From Phallusia mammillata (Eukaryota > Chordata > Ascidiacea > Phlebobranchia > Ascidiidae), in NCBI GenBank assembly GCA_003260075.1, contig QLIY01000014.1:12545-76544 (forward strand): a DNA stretch of 64,000 nt, written 5' to 3'. Shown piece by piece: positions 26,839 through 34,395 of this stretch (its first letter is position 1; each line of letters opens with the position of its first letter). The notes under the pieces were generated by a model, which saw nothing but the letters and a program-made list of their open reading frames with translations, was not told the origin of the DNA and made no database searches. The position numbers were made by a program, and so were the translations under genes.

Positions 26839-29800
26839 TTGTGATAGAACCGGCTGACAAAAAATTTGAATCCCACCACTGGATATGTTTGAAAACAAAA
26901 GTTTTATTTTACTGGAGTTACACACCAACACTTGATATATATATGAATGCATGACTAATTTAGCCATGTGACAAGTGGCAACTTGCATGACCTTGCACTC
27001 GGTCTGTTCATCTGCAGTCGGTGTGTGCAGTTGTAGTTGACTTGGTGTTTACGCTGAATGTGTTTGCATGTCCCCCCCCCCCGCCATGTGACAAGTGGCA
27101 ACTTGCATGACCTTGCACTCGGTCTGTTCAGCTGCAGTCGGTGTGTGCAGTTGTTCACTCTGAATGTGTTTGCATGTCAACTAACTATTGTATGTGTGTT
27201 TTGCAATTATGTTTATTATGCGTTCCCTTCCCTGAAGTTTTGCAAAAACAATCACGTGTGTAGATCAAATGGTGTCTATAGTAAATCAATAAATAGGGTA
27301 CACAATATATAATGGAAATATATAGGAAAGCCACCTTACTACTTATCATCTGTTTATGATTCTATTTGAATAAGGCAATAAAACAAGTTAACAGTAGACA
27401 TAATTTTAATATTTCTTCACTTTACATCGCAGCTACGCAGAACTGCATGATTTGTGACGAACTTTGCAAAACCTGCCAACACCGAAGTAGCCGTTGTACG
27501 TCATGCAGGCCTGGATTCGTGTAAGTTGGGGAAATGTCCGTGATATTTTGTGTAAACTGGGTTCAAATTCGGTGTAAAACTTGGGGGTATGAACGTACAC
27601 TGCAGAGCAGGGGTCTCAAACTCAGACAAGTTTGGGGGTCAAAAACAAACTTTTAAGGAAGTCGACGGACCGCACTATCGAAACATTTGTTTGCAGTGTA
27701 ACATGACAACAAAATTGCATGATTAAAAAGTTGGAGGTATGACCGTACACTATAGAGCTAGTATGCTGCACAGATCAGCTTCGCCAGTTTGACCAGTGAT
27801 TAGCTAAGAAGAACATACACACGAACTGGGACTAGCCCTGAAGCGTTCATGCAAACCAGGGATCACGGCACACTCATATAGAAATCATACTACGCTAGAC
27901 CCATTAAAGGCATCATACCGAATCAGTTGGTCACCGAGCATTACCATATGGCAAGGCGTAGGCGAGAAAAATCTAGCCTGCGGTGGGATTCGAACCCACG
28001 ACAGGAGTCCTCTTGGGACTCACGCTCTACCAACTGAGGTGCACAGGCTCAGCGGTGAACTCGCCGAAAGTCAAATCACAAGCACCGTTATCTGCCTCGT
28101 TTGCTGCACATGTCAGCTTCGTAGTAAAGCCACTTCGACCATTGATCAACTAAGATAAAAAAAATCTATACTGGGATCAGCCTTGTAGAGTTCATGCAGA
28201 CCCTGAAATTGGTCTTTTTCATTAACAGATTCGAATCAGGCAATTGTCGACCTTCTTGTCCGACCGGAACCTATCTGGTGTCCATTTCCGCCGGATGTCG
28301 CGTCTGCAACCAGTCTTGCAAGCGCTGCATTGGTTCGCCGAACCGTTGCACAGCATGCGCAGGGAACTACGTGCTGTTCCGTGAGCGTTGCACGCAGGCC
28401 TGTCCCGACCGGTACTTCCCCGACTTTCACCGTCGCACGTGTCGCAGGTAAGTTGATTCCTAAAAAATGGTTAAAAATTGTGAACAGTTTTTGGGTGTGT
28501 TACCAGACTGTAGCAATAGTGAATCAGTGAACCGGATGCACTTAGACAATACAGTGTGTGCTTTAGCGCCCACTACCGGTTTACACAGGGGAGCGTTTCA
28601 GTATTTGTGAAAGTAATACTTTTAACCCCCCAAAAATGCCAGTTGAAAGCTGTAAAGTGCTCAAAAAACACTTTTTATACTATGCCACCCCACTCTACTG
28701 TATTTTTGTGGTGATTTGCGTTTCACACTGATTAAAGTTTTACCCTGGACGGCGGTCCAACGCTGTTTTCATCTAACAAGTAGAGCATTTAAAATTTAAT
28801 TTTTAAATTTAATAGTAAACTCATAGTATACCAGGTCTAATATAGGCTTTATGCCGATTTAAACCCAAGTCTCAAGCAAAATTGTGACAAGGGGCAAATT
28901 TTTGAAAGAAGTTTAGAGGTCCGTCACTACGAAATGGTTGGAAATTAGTGAATTAAATTTTCAAACTAAGTTTTATTAATAAGAATCGACTAAATGTCCA
29001 TGAAACAGTTGAACCCACCTTAGCAATTTGATCACTTATATTTTTTCACATTTTTTTAACTAGATGCCATTCATCTTGCCGGCAATGTAATGGACCACGT
29101 CGTGGAGAATGTACCATGTGCCACGGTAGTAGACAACTTTCAATGGGTCAATGTCTGGACGTTTGCCGAGACGGTAGGTGGCGCTGCTGCTTATACAGAA
29201 TAACATGTACTTAATAACTTGGCCGAATGGTCCAGCGCGCCTGACCCATACAAAAAAATCCAGATCGTGATTCGTCCCCGTGAGTGTCCTGGGTTCGAAC
29301 CCCGTGAAAAAACAACAACTTGGCCGAATGGCCTGACTCGCATTTAGCAATTAAAAATCGAGATTCGTCCTCGGTAGCTTTCGGGTTCGAACCGTGTGAA
29401 AAAAGTTTGTTTTTACGGTTTAAAAAAATAGTTGGAAAGAGCTACAGACTAACAGTGTATTTTACTTTCAAAACAGAAAAATTTCGTCCATAGAAAATAC
29501 ATTTTCAGTTTCGGTCTTACTCAAACAGAATTCTATAGACGAAATAAAGATTTTTTTTATTCCACGTGAAAAATACTTGCATGAATGTTACCTTTTAACT
29601 GCTGCATGTTGCTTAATGAAAATTTGCTGCGTGTTGATTACCTGCTTTAACGAGTAGGTTTCTGTGACAAAAGTCAGCTGCTTATTGGTTTTACTAAACA
29701 GCTGAAGCGGTGAAGTTTAAATGGCCACTTTGAAAACATTGTGTGTTGGAATAGCTATCCTGGCAATTTGAATCTTTGACGCTGGTACTAAAACTTGCCA

Positions 29801-30472
29801 AGACGAAGTTGCATTAGGGTTTGGCAGTGGTCTTTCATATCATAACCAATTGTGGTATAAGGGCGTAAATTAAGCGTGTTTTGTAGCTTAAGTGCAATTG
29901 ATTTTTTGTAAGGATAAATACCACACAAATTGTCAAAACTTTTTGAAATTCAATGGTTAACTATGGAAACACGTTACTAAAAAACAAAATCACTCGATTC
30001 CAAACTTCGGAATATATATTTCGCCCAAAATGGGCATCATAAGTTTCCTATTTGAATAGAATCTTGAAATTCAAGCTCATTAAACAGCATGACACTTGTA
30101 CACAGTATACTGATCAGCACTAATCCTGCACAAACTATTGTAGCCAAGCATAATGTATAAACTAAACAATGCCCTTCTGGCAAACGTATTTCTGCACTAA
30201 CCCCGCAGCCGGTGATTTAACCTTTCTCAACTAACGCAGATTACAATGTGGACATAATGAACAACCCTTGCATGCTGGTGCTGCGCCTCCAGTGGTGTCA
30301 CATGCCAATATTTTCTTCGGCTTGCTGCCACACTTGCGAGAGTTTCCGTATTTTTACCGAGTCGTCAGGCGATCTGCTTTACGAAGGCGACTTTGACTCA
30401 ACCAGCAGCGGCAACGAGACGATTTCCAATTCGACCTCTTCTGCTTCTAACACCACTAACACTCCAAACTGA
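13769..30472 (+). CDS. PCSK5/6: PC5/PACE4-type proprotein convertase (subtilisin-like, secreted)
   Basis: Calcium-dependent serine endoprotease of the secretory pathway that cuts precursors after paired basic residues. Exons: 13769-14026, 14251-14364, 14573-14680, 14964-15110, 15371-15536, 16425-16550, 17949-18111, (one missing), 21583-21942, 23161-23349, 24591-24814, 25633-25790, 26535-26664, 27433-27520, 28229-28447, 29064-29173, 30240-30472. Phases agree at every join except around the missing exon. Domain order: signal peptide, prodomain, catalytic domain (Asp in [13 protein letters not shown], His in NKHGTRCAG, oxyanion Asn in WASGNGG, Ser in HTGTSASAP), P domain, Cys-rich furin repeats, PLAC. 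The Cys-rich region and terminal PLAC without a membrane helix favour PC5A/PACE4 over furin. Start chosen at ATG 13769, followed by a hydrophobic [10 protein letters not shown] core; an ATG two codons later is possible. Confidence 0.93.
14443..14513 (+). pseudogene. Truncated duplicate of convertase exon 14251-14364
   Basis: After a G run at about 14431-14442 the sequence restarts inside the prodomain exon at RKRSVEFGN and continues through the donor and intron a second time. One codon differs (ATG/AAG, Met/Lys). The intron after it matches the one after 14364. This is a haplotype join; only one copy belongs in the message. Confidence 0.8.
14964..21942 (+). CDS. Convertase catalytic-domain exons
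   Basis: Exons 14964-15110 (Asp), 15371-15536 (His), 16425-16550 ([12 protein letters not shown]), 17949-18111 (Asn, [17 protein letters not shown]) and 21583-21942 (Ser). Between 18111 and 21583 the family needs about 36 residues carrying the YSEAC region; no such exon is present although phase demands one of length 1 mod 3. Inside the last exon, 21761-21831 is a run of 71 C that would encode polyproline where the family has a short WxxNGxGRxVSHxYGxG segment. The exon on either side is normal. Confidence 0.88.
15181..15354 (+). mobile_element. MITE-A, complete, 16 bases from a splice acceptor
   Basis: Inverted ends GGTGGTGGGATTCAG and GAATCCCATCACTG. The next exon begins at 15371, so only 16 intronic bases follow the element. 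Confidence 0.75.
16217..16320 (+). repeat. HHR-1 repeat, degenerate
   Basis: Contains GGTGTAACTGATG, a deleted core (CTGCTTGGGCATTTACC) and GAAACGTTTA, followed by the right end GCATGTCGCTTTTTACGTCT. Confidence 0.5.
16683..16850 (+). mobile_element. Rearranged SINE body (allelic copy 17418-17565)
   Basis: Contains GATCAGCCCTGAAGCG followed by TAGATTTTTCTAGCCTACGC, two body parts in opposite orientation relative to the complete SINE. A similar arrangement occurs at 14788-14925. Confidence 0.55.
17025..17100 (+). repeat. HHR-2 repeat, first haplotype copy, truncated by G run
   Basis: Core CTGATGA 17066-17072 and GAAAC 17094-17098, then the G run 17099-17185. Compared with the second copy, about 71 bases are replaced by the run. 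Confidence 0.65.
17099..17185. other. Filler-like G run replacing about 71 known bases
   Basis: 87 G in place of sequence that is present in the second copy (17760-17830). Flanks match exactly, so the run stands for missing sequence. Confidence 0.85.
17302..17381 (+). pseudogene. Truncated duplicate of convertase exon 17949-18111
   Basis: The acceptor and the first half of the exon (to VYIW) are present, then the sequence breaks into a G run at about 17381-17392. The complete copy follows at 17949. The upstream intron is also repeated (16910-17301 with 17575-17948). Confidence 0.85.
17690..17830 (+). repeat. HHR-2 repeat with hammerhead-like core and GUC triplet
   Basis: Core CTGATGA 17727-17733; stem II 17734-17754 (GGCG, CCT against AGG, CGTC, with one A-A mismatch); GAAA 17755-17758; C, then GTC 17760-17762. 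Stem I: CC with GG, an AA bulge, four A-U pairs, an internal loop, then AGT with ACT. The first haplotype copy is at 17025-17100 and is cut off after GAAAC by the G run. Confidence 0.6.
18848..18935 (+). mobile_element. MITE-B, right half, starting at N
   Basis: Begins directly after the N at 18847 with AAGCCACGCAACGG and ends GTTTGAGAACCACTG. The missing left half suggests lost sequence at the N. A further short scrap (CACAGTTTGAGAACTACTG) lies at 19057-19075. Confidence 0.75.
20933..21545. repeat. HHR-2 palindromic element interrupted by MITE-F
   Basis: Left arm 20933-21113 and right arm 21429-21545 are inverted copies of one another. The right arm has CTGATGA 21449-21455, GAAA 21477-21480 and GTC 21482-21484; stem II is imperfect. 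The left-arm core is decayed. MITE-F (21114-21428) sits between them with the duplication TTTTAAGA. The right end lies just upstream of the convertase exon at 21583. Confidence 0.65.
21114..21428 (+). mobile_element. MITE-F (hAT-type), nested
   Basis: CAGGGGTGTGCGACC to GGTTGCACACCCCTG with perfect duplication TTTTAAGA (21106-21113, 21429-21436). Interior GCGGCCCGC. Confidence 0.9.
21761..21831. other. Filler-like C run inside a coding exon
   Basis: 71 C inside the convertase Ser exon, between HAPDS and FGFGLLDAA. Other convertases have a short non-proline segment here. Confidence 0.8.
22310..22436 (+). repeat. HHR-1 repeat, allelic copy of 22830-22955
   Basis: Same ends and stem II, but core reads CTGATAA, which would inactivate a hammerhead. 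Part of the false duplicate block 21955-22438 with 22449-22960. Confidence 0.55.
22830..22955 (+). repeat. HHR-1 repeat, near full length
   Basis: Left end ATAACGGCCCAAATAAACGT, right end TCGCTTTTTACGTCTATTTG, imperfect inverted ends of about 30 bases. Core CTGATGA 22873-22879, GGCA 22881-22884, TGCC 22893-22896, GAAA 22897-22900, then CGTTTGG. An allelic copy lies at 22310-22436, with the core mutated to CTGATAA. Confidence 0.6.
23161..24814 (+). CDS. Convertase P-domain exons
   Basis: Exons 23161-23349 and 24591-24814. The first carries [29 protein letters not shown] and the second [20 protein letters not shown], the typical P-domain signatures needed for folding of the catalytic domain. 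The final residues IFFGT match the family end. The intron between them contains a duplicated MITE copy on each side of a C run at 23734-23744. Confidence 0.92.
23405..23901 (+). mobile_element. MITE-A, two allelic copies (23405-23546 and 23745-23901)
   Basis: Both copies start just after a C run (23395-23404 and 23734-23744), which has swallowed their left ends; both end GAATCCCACCACTG. The following sequences match. Confidence 0.75.
25026..25325 (-). mobile_element. tRNA-derived SINE copy
   Basis: GGATTCGAACCCACGACAGG and CTACCAACTGAGCTACGCAG show the inverted B and A boxes; body as in the 27823 copy. A tail fragment follows at 25527-25575. Confidence 0.65.
25329..25500 (+). mobile_element. 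MITE-D
   Basis: AAGGGGTCGGCAACC to GGTTGCCGACCACTG, shorter interior than the 54803 copy. Confidence 0.8.
25633..29173 (+). CDS. Convertase Cys-rich (furin-like repeat) exons
   Basis: Exons 25633-25790, 26535-26664, 27433-27520, 28229-28447 and 29064-29173. Each has CxxCxxC-type spacing as in [18 protein letters not shown], giving roughly five furin-like repeats. In PC5A and PACE4 this region tethers the enzyme to cell-surface heparan sulfate with TIMPs; that role here is inference. Exon ends are all in phase. Confidence 0.9.
26095..26315 (+). mobile_element. MITE-C, right end decayed
   Basis: CAGTGGTTTTCAACA start with the full family interior. Confidence 0.65.
26710..26881 (+). mobile_element. 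MITE-A with its middle replaced by a C run
   Basis: Ends intact (CAGTGGTGGGATTCA and GAATCCCACCACTG). Flanks GCTACGTT and GATATGTT match at 6 of 8. The C run 26746-26838 replaces about 100 bases that all other copies carry. Confidence 0.8.
26963..27370 (+). repeat. Unknown interspersed repeat
   Basis: Contains GTGGCAACTTGCATGACC and ATATATAGGAAAGCCACC; related stretches at 6825-6905, 59175-59221 and 60556-60700. Locally duplicated around a C run at 27071-27082. Confidence 0.45.
27823..28145 (-). mobile_element. tRNA-derived SINE, most complete copy
   Basis: The minus strand has a tRNA-like head (27976-28048) with A box and B box GGTTCGAATCC, then a body with CTACGCCTTGCCATATGG and CCGTGATCCCTGGTTTGC. 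Ends at GCTAGTCCCAGTT. Confidence 0.7.
27976..28048 (-). tRNA. tRNA-like SINE head, not a functional tRNA
   Basis: 73 bases with a 7-bp acceptor stem (GCCTGTG with CGCAGGC), T arm GTGGGTTCGAATCCCAC and anticodon hairpin GAGTC...GACTC. The loop CCAAGAG lacks the invariant U33 and the D stem is damaged, so it is read as the Pol III promoter head of the SINE. Confidence 0.5.
29218..29400 (+). repeat. Two tandem tRNA-like pseudogene units
   Basis: Each unit has TTGGCCGAATGG (A-box-like, as in Leu/Ser tRNA) and GGGTTCGAACC (B box), followed by GTGAAAAAA. Extra length between boxes fits a long-variable-arm tRNA or a SINE. Acceptor stems do not pair cleanly. Confidence 0.45.
30240..30472 (+). CDS. 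Convertase terminal exon A: PLAC domain
   Basis: The exon continues the frame from 29173 and ends at TGA 30470-30472. It encodes a PLAC (protease and lacunin) domain, seen as [20 protein letters not shown] followed by CCHTC, then a Ser/Asn/Thr-rich tail with several N-glycosylation sequons. No hydrophobic helix follows, so the product is secreted. Confidence 0.88.
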
Positions 30473-31546
30473 CACTCTCTGTCGCCCTTGCGTGGTAGCG
30501 TGATGGCGTTATATATATGTACAAATGACGTAAACCTATGACGTCATATGTACACCATATAGGCGCAAAGAGATTTTCGTTTTAGAAATTTTTGCCGATA
30601 TTCTACCGTCCTGGGCATTTCTTCATTTTTACGAATATTTTTTAACCGTGCTGTCTTCAAACCGAACAGCTGTACACTTTAGTATTTTTTTTTCAATTTT
30701 CGCCTAAAATCCTGGTTATTTCGTAACACCCCAGTTATAAGTTCAAGAGATGTCCACCCTCAATTATGTTTAAATGTAATTTGTGGGGTTTCCAAACAGA
30801 ATAACCGTTTATAAAGTGAAGCAAGTTTGTGATTTAATGTAGCGTTTTCTGCGACTATGGAGGTATAAACATAATCTCATTTTAGTTTTGTAAATAGTAT
30901 TGCTTTTATTTTTGTGCTTCCGTGCCAATAATAATTTTTGTGTAATTAAATTTTTAAGGCAGCATTTCTTACCACAGAAAATTAAATTAAAAAAAACTTG
31001 TACCGTTACTGTTAACCCCCCCCCCCAAAAAACTTGTAACGTTACTGTTAACATGTGTGAAACACTTTTCTTGTAAGCAGCAGAAATATTTTTTTGAAGC
31101 ACTGATTTTTCGTTGACTTTTTTTGTACAAATCATGTTTTTGCTAACCACTGCTTCCCCCCCCCCATTTGTGAAACACTTTTCTTGTAAGCAGTAGAAAT
31201 ATTTTTTTTGAAGCACTGATTTTTCGTTGACTTTTTTTGTACAAATCGTGTTTTTGCTAACCACTGCTATTGTGTGAAGCCCTACCTCTGTAGCCTTATA
31301 ACCGCATGTGGGATTTTGATTCTCTTAAATGTTTGGCTGGACTTTTCTAACTTTTAATCTCTGTATCTCTTTGCTTGATCTACTATGTGTTTTCTGGTGC
31401 ATGAAAACGTCAATATATCGCTTTTGTGAATCTGTATTTGCGGCACAGTTTAAGTTAAAAAATTCTGGGTATTGTTGAAAGAACTATTGCTAAAATGGTT
31501 TTACTTTTAAAATGGTTTCACTTTAATAATGTTACGTTTAAAACTG

Positions 31547-31552
31547 AAATAA
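31547..31552 (+). terminator. Possible polyadenylation signal for terminal exon A
   Basis: AATAAA (read approximately at these positions, in ACTGAAATAAAGCC) lies 1.07 kb after the TGA of exon A. The intervening stretch has no gene and contains a falsely duplicated block around C runs at 31017 and 31155. Confidence 0.4.
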
Positions 31553-31570
31553 AGCCTAAACCCCCTAAAC

Positions 31571-31779
31571 CAGTGGTCCTCACCTTTTTCGGCGAATTCT
31601 TCCTTTAACTATTAAAAAGATTTTCATTCTTCCCAATGTACTACATAGTTGATGCTAAACCATACAAAGATCAGTTAAAATTGGGTCTTTTATCAACTTC
31701 ACATATTCCCAGAGCTATAGTGTCTATTTACAAACAACATGTAAAAATTAAAGTAAATTCCTCCCGGGTTGGGAACCAC
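31571..31779 (+). mobile_element. MITE-C
   Basis: CAGTGGTCCTCACC start, GGTTGGGAACCACA end; directly followed by a MITE-A at 31790. Confidence 0.65.
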
Positions 31780-31789
31780 ATGTATAAAG

Positions 31790-31966
31790 CAGTGGTGGGA
31801 TTCAGCCGGTTCGCACCAGTTGTATAGAACCGTCTCATGAAATTTTATGAGATCAGCGAACCGGTTAGCATTACTGGTTAATGTCAATGGATTTTGTAAC
31901 AGAACCGGCTAAAAATATGACTTTTGTGATAGAACCGGCTGACAAAAAATGTGAATCCCACCACTG
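31790..31966 (+). mobile_element. MITE-A, complete
   Basis: CAGTGGTGGGATTCAGCC to GAATCCCACCACTG with the full interior, the best reference copy. Inserted just after a MITE-C copy. Confidence 0.8.
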
Positions 31967-32048
31967 ATACATACAACTATAAAGTCGGGTAAATGTCTGC
32001 AGACTTAACGATGTTCTTACAAATACCAAACTTGGCCTTTATTTTCAG

Positions 32049-32176
32049 CTGCAAGACATCGCACTGCAAGATACGGTAGCCCGTGTCCGTACGTCAGGAA
32101 TCATGGTTTGTGCCAAAACCGGTCTTGGAAATGGCAATGCTGTGGGACGTGCTCAAGAGTATTCTACAATATTTAA
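32049..32176 (+). CDS. Convertase alternative terminal exon B: second PLAC domain
   Basis: An acceptor (TTATTTTCAG) is followed by an open frame in the same phase as exon 30240 that ends at TAA 32174-32176. It encodes SPCPYVRNHGLCQNRSWKWQ followed by CCGTC, again the PLAC cysteine pattern. Because exon A has its own stop, this can only be an alternative last exon joined from 29173, or a remnant. The open frame, conserved cysteines, good acceptor and downstream AATAAA favour a used alternative exon. Confidence 0.7.
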
Positions 32177-32248
32177 TGCTTCACGTAGTTCTGTAATTTA
32201 TGGTAAAAGCAAAAACGTTAGCATAATTCCACTGTACAGTAATGTTCA

Positions 32249-32250
<2 letters not shown>

Positions 32251-32321
<71 letters not shown>
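32251..32321. other. Filler-like C run in the 3' UTR of terminal exon B
   Basis: About 70 C, same form as other runs; no second copy to compare. Confidence 0.6.
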
Positions 32322-33175
32322 ATACACCGACGGCTTTTGATGCTTGCGGAAATCTTGCTTGTGTCCCGCTGTACAACACATGCTGTTAAAACGTGGCAAA
32401 ATGACTTTAATAGCTAATATCGCCAAAGCTCCAGATTGACAGAATGTAATAGATTCATAAGAATGCAAATTAGGAATTTTAGTCTGAAGACTGTTTAAAA
32501 GTTTGTACCTGGTGAATATGCTACGTTGTAATGCAGGAGCCGTAACAATTACATCTTTGCATTGATCACAACAGCATTTTTTTCGCAGTACCAGTCTTTA
32601 CACGGCCTGCATTATAATGTAATTACCAGACACAAACTGATTTTACAAAATCAAAAAGAAGCTTTATAAGATCATTTCTAGTGCTTTTATGTCAATTTAC
32701 CAAAAAAATGAGAACAATAAAATAAGGTAATGATCAGACTTAATTAGAAAGCAATAAAACCTTTAAACTTCCAACCAATTAAGTGTCATTGCGCGTTTTG
32801 CTTGCCAACACCCCTGCGTTTATTTGCATTTTTGTTCTGTCATTGGTTATGTAAAAGTGTCGCAAATCTGCTGCTCCGCATCCGTACCATCAAAGGCTTT
32901 GCGGCGCGCTGGTCGTGCCTCATTTGCTAATGTGTACGAGATGTGAGCCCTTGTGTTATAAACCTTGCTAATTTATAAGCCATCCTATGTAAAAATGTCT
33001 GTTGTATGCTTCTTAAGCTTAACCTTGTGCAGTAATTAACAAGTGCTCCCAGAACTGTTTCGTAACAATGGTCTTTGTTCTACTAGAATGCTTCTGTCTT
33101 GTGCAGCCAGTTAAGAATGGTTGGTATCTTTATTTCAGAAAAATATGCGCTTGCTTGTACATTACTTGTGTGGAG

Positions 33176-33181
33176 AATAAA
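33176..33181 (+). terminator. Possible polyadenylation signal for terminal exon B
   Basis: AATAAA about 1.0 kb after the TAA of exon B, followed by a GT-rich stretch (GTTGTGGTGAAGGTGTG). A second AATAAA occurs near 32753. Confidence 0.45.
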
Positions 33182-33400
33182 ATCATTAGTGAGGCTGCGT
33201 TGTGGTGAAGGTGTGTTCTTGTTTTGGAAACATGCAAAACGTAAAGAGATTCGTTAATTAGGCTAGATACGGAAGTGGTCCTGCAGTTGATGTACAACAA
33301 GGATCGTTGTTAGCGTTTCTTGAACTGCTTGATGTTTATTTTAGGATAAACAACCTTAAAATAGTTACTGGGATTTACTTTGTATACAGTGCAGTGTAAC

Positions 33401-33449
33401 ATGCCTTCATTCAAAGAAAAAGAAAAAATTGGAGAAACAACTAAAACAG
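33401..33449 (+). CDS. Weak candidate first exon of unknown gene
   Basis: ATG followed by 16 codons (MPSFKEKEKIGETTKT) and a possible donor at GTACAA, phase 1. It would join in frame to the candidate exon at 41801. Product not recognised; could be chance. Confidence 0.2.
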
Positions 33450-34179
33450 GTACAATATTAACTACTTGCTTCAACAAGTTATTTTTCAATTACCACTGGA
33501 TTTTGTGCTCATGATTTGCAGTACCTTTTTACTCTATAAAGTTGGAGTGTGCTTAGCCGATTATTCACCATTTAAGATTATTTGTTGCAAAAAAAGTTCT
33601 ATTTCTTTGAAAACATTTTAATCAACTTTTTTTTTTTTTTCGCGCTAATCTCCACTAAAACTACATTTTTATGATAAAAATGAGTATTTTTTTCTCGATT
33701 TTTTTATGAAATGGTGCTTCTTTGAGTTTTTGCACTTTTCACCCTTTTTTTACTACTCACCACAAAAAAAACTTCTACCAGCATAAACAGGCACACCCTG
33801 TTAAGATCCAGCAACAAAAATGCGGCGTTTCTTTAAAACTTGAATTGTGTGCGTAACTGCATGTTTTAAAAAGGTTAATCCGGTCGTAGGATGGATTATA
33901 AAGTTTCGTGGATTGCTTTTTTGCTTTCAATAAACAAGTTTGCTGAAATTGTTATGCAATTTTGCGGCATAACCACGCCTATACAAAGCACCTGTGTATT
34001 TTACTAAGGTAAAGCGCCGAATTTTTATGGAGATTTCGAAAGTGTTTGTTACCAGTTCGCTACTACGACTTTGTTCGTTGTGTGTGGCGATGTTAGGCCT
34101 GTAAATACCTTACCAGGTGATCACGCATTTTTTGGGTTCTAGCTGCTGCTAAAAAGTAGGTAGCAAAACATGAAAAGTT

Positions 34180-34300
34180 ATGTGTATAAACGGGTGTAAC
34201 TGATGTGGCCTTCATATCGCTGATGATGCCATGAGCATTTGCCGAAACGTTTGAAATATAAAGTATGTCGCTTTTTGCGTCTCTTTGGGGGTCGTTATTT
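34180..34300 (+). repeat. HHR-1 repeat with intact CUGAUGA and GAAAC
   Basis: Core CTGATGA 34220-34226 and GAAACGTTTG. Stem I pairs well: CTTCATATCG before the core with TGAAATATAAAG after the triplet (2 bp, AA bulge, 4 bp, mismatch, 3 bp). Stem II is weakened by GGCA changed to GCCA. Begins GGTGTAACTGATGTGGCC. Confidence 0.5.
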
Positions 34301-34308
34301 TTACTAGC

Positions 34309-34395
34309 GATGCACCGAACCCGTCTCAAAAGGTTCGGGCCGAAACCGAATATTCGGCCACGAGGCCGAATGAATTCAGCTGAATCAGGCCGAAC
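34309..34395 (+). mobile_element. GATGCACCGAA-type MITE fragment
   Basis: TAGCGATGCACCGAACCCG start with GGCCGAAACCGAATATTCGG, a hAT-like end widespread in animals. A reversed end lies at 41999-42037 (GGGTTCGGTGCATCACTAG) after a C run. Confidence 0.5.

Noticed and set aside
26656..26844. Polyproline and polyglycine open frames over C/G runs (also at 2402, 3901, 16973, 21531, 32103)
   Set aside because: They exist only because of filler-like homopolymer runs; comparison with intact copies shows ordinary repeat or exon sequence there.
27976..28048. Functional tRNA gene on the minus strand
   Set aside because: Anticodon loop lacks U33, D stem is damaged, and the unit continues into a SINE body repeated elsewhere.
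34180..34300. HHR-1 read as a type III hammerhead using AAACG upstream as stem III
   Set aside because: The upstream strand pairs with CGTTT but gives no NUH triplet in the right place; the type I, minimal stem III reading fits better.
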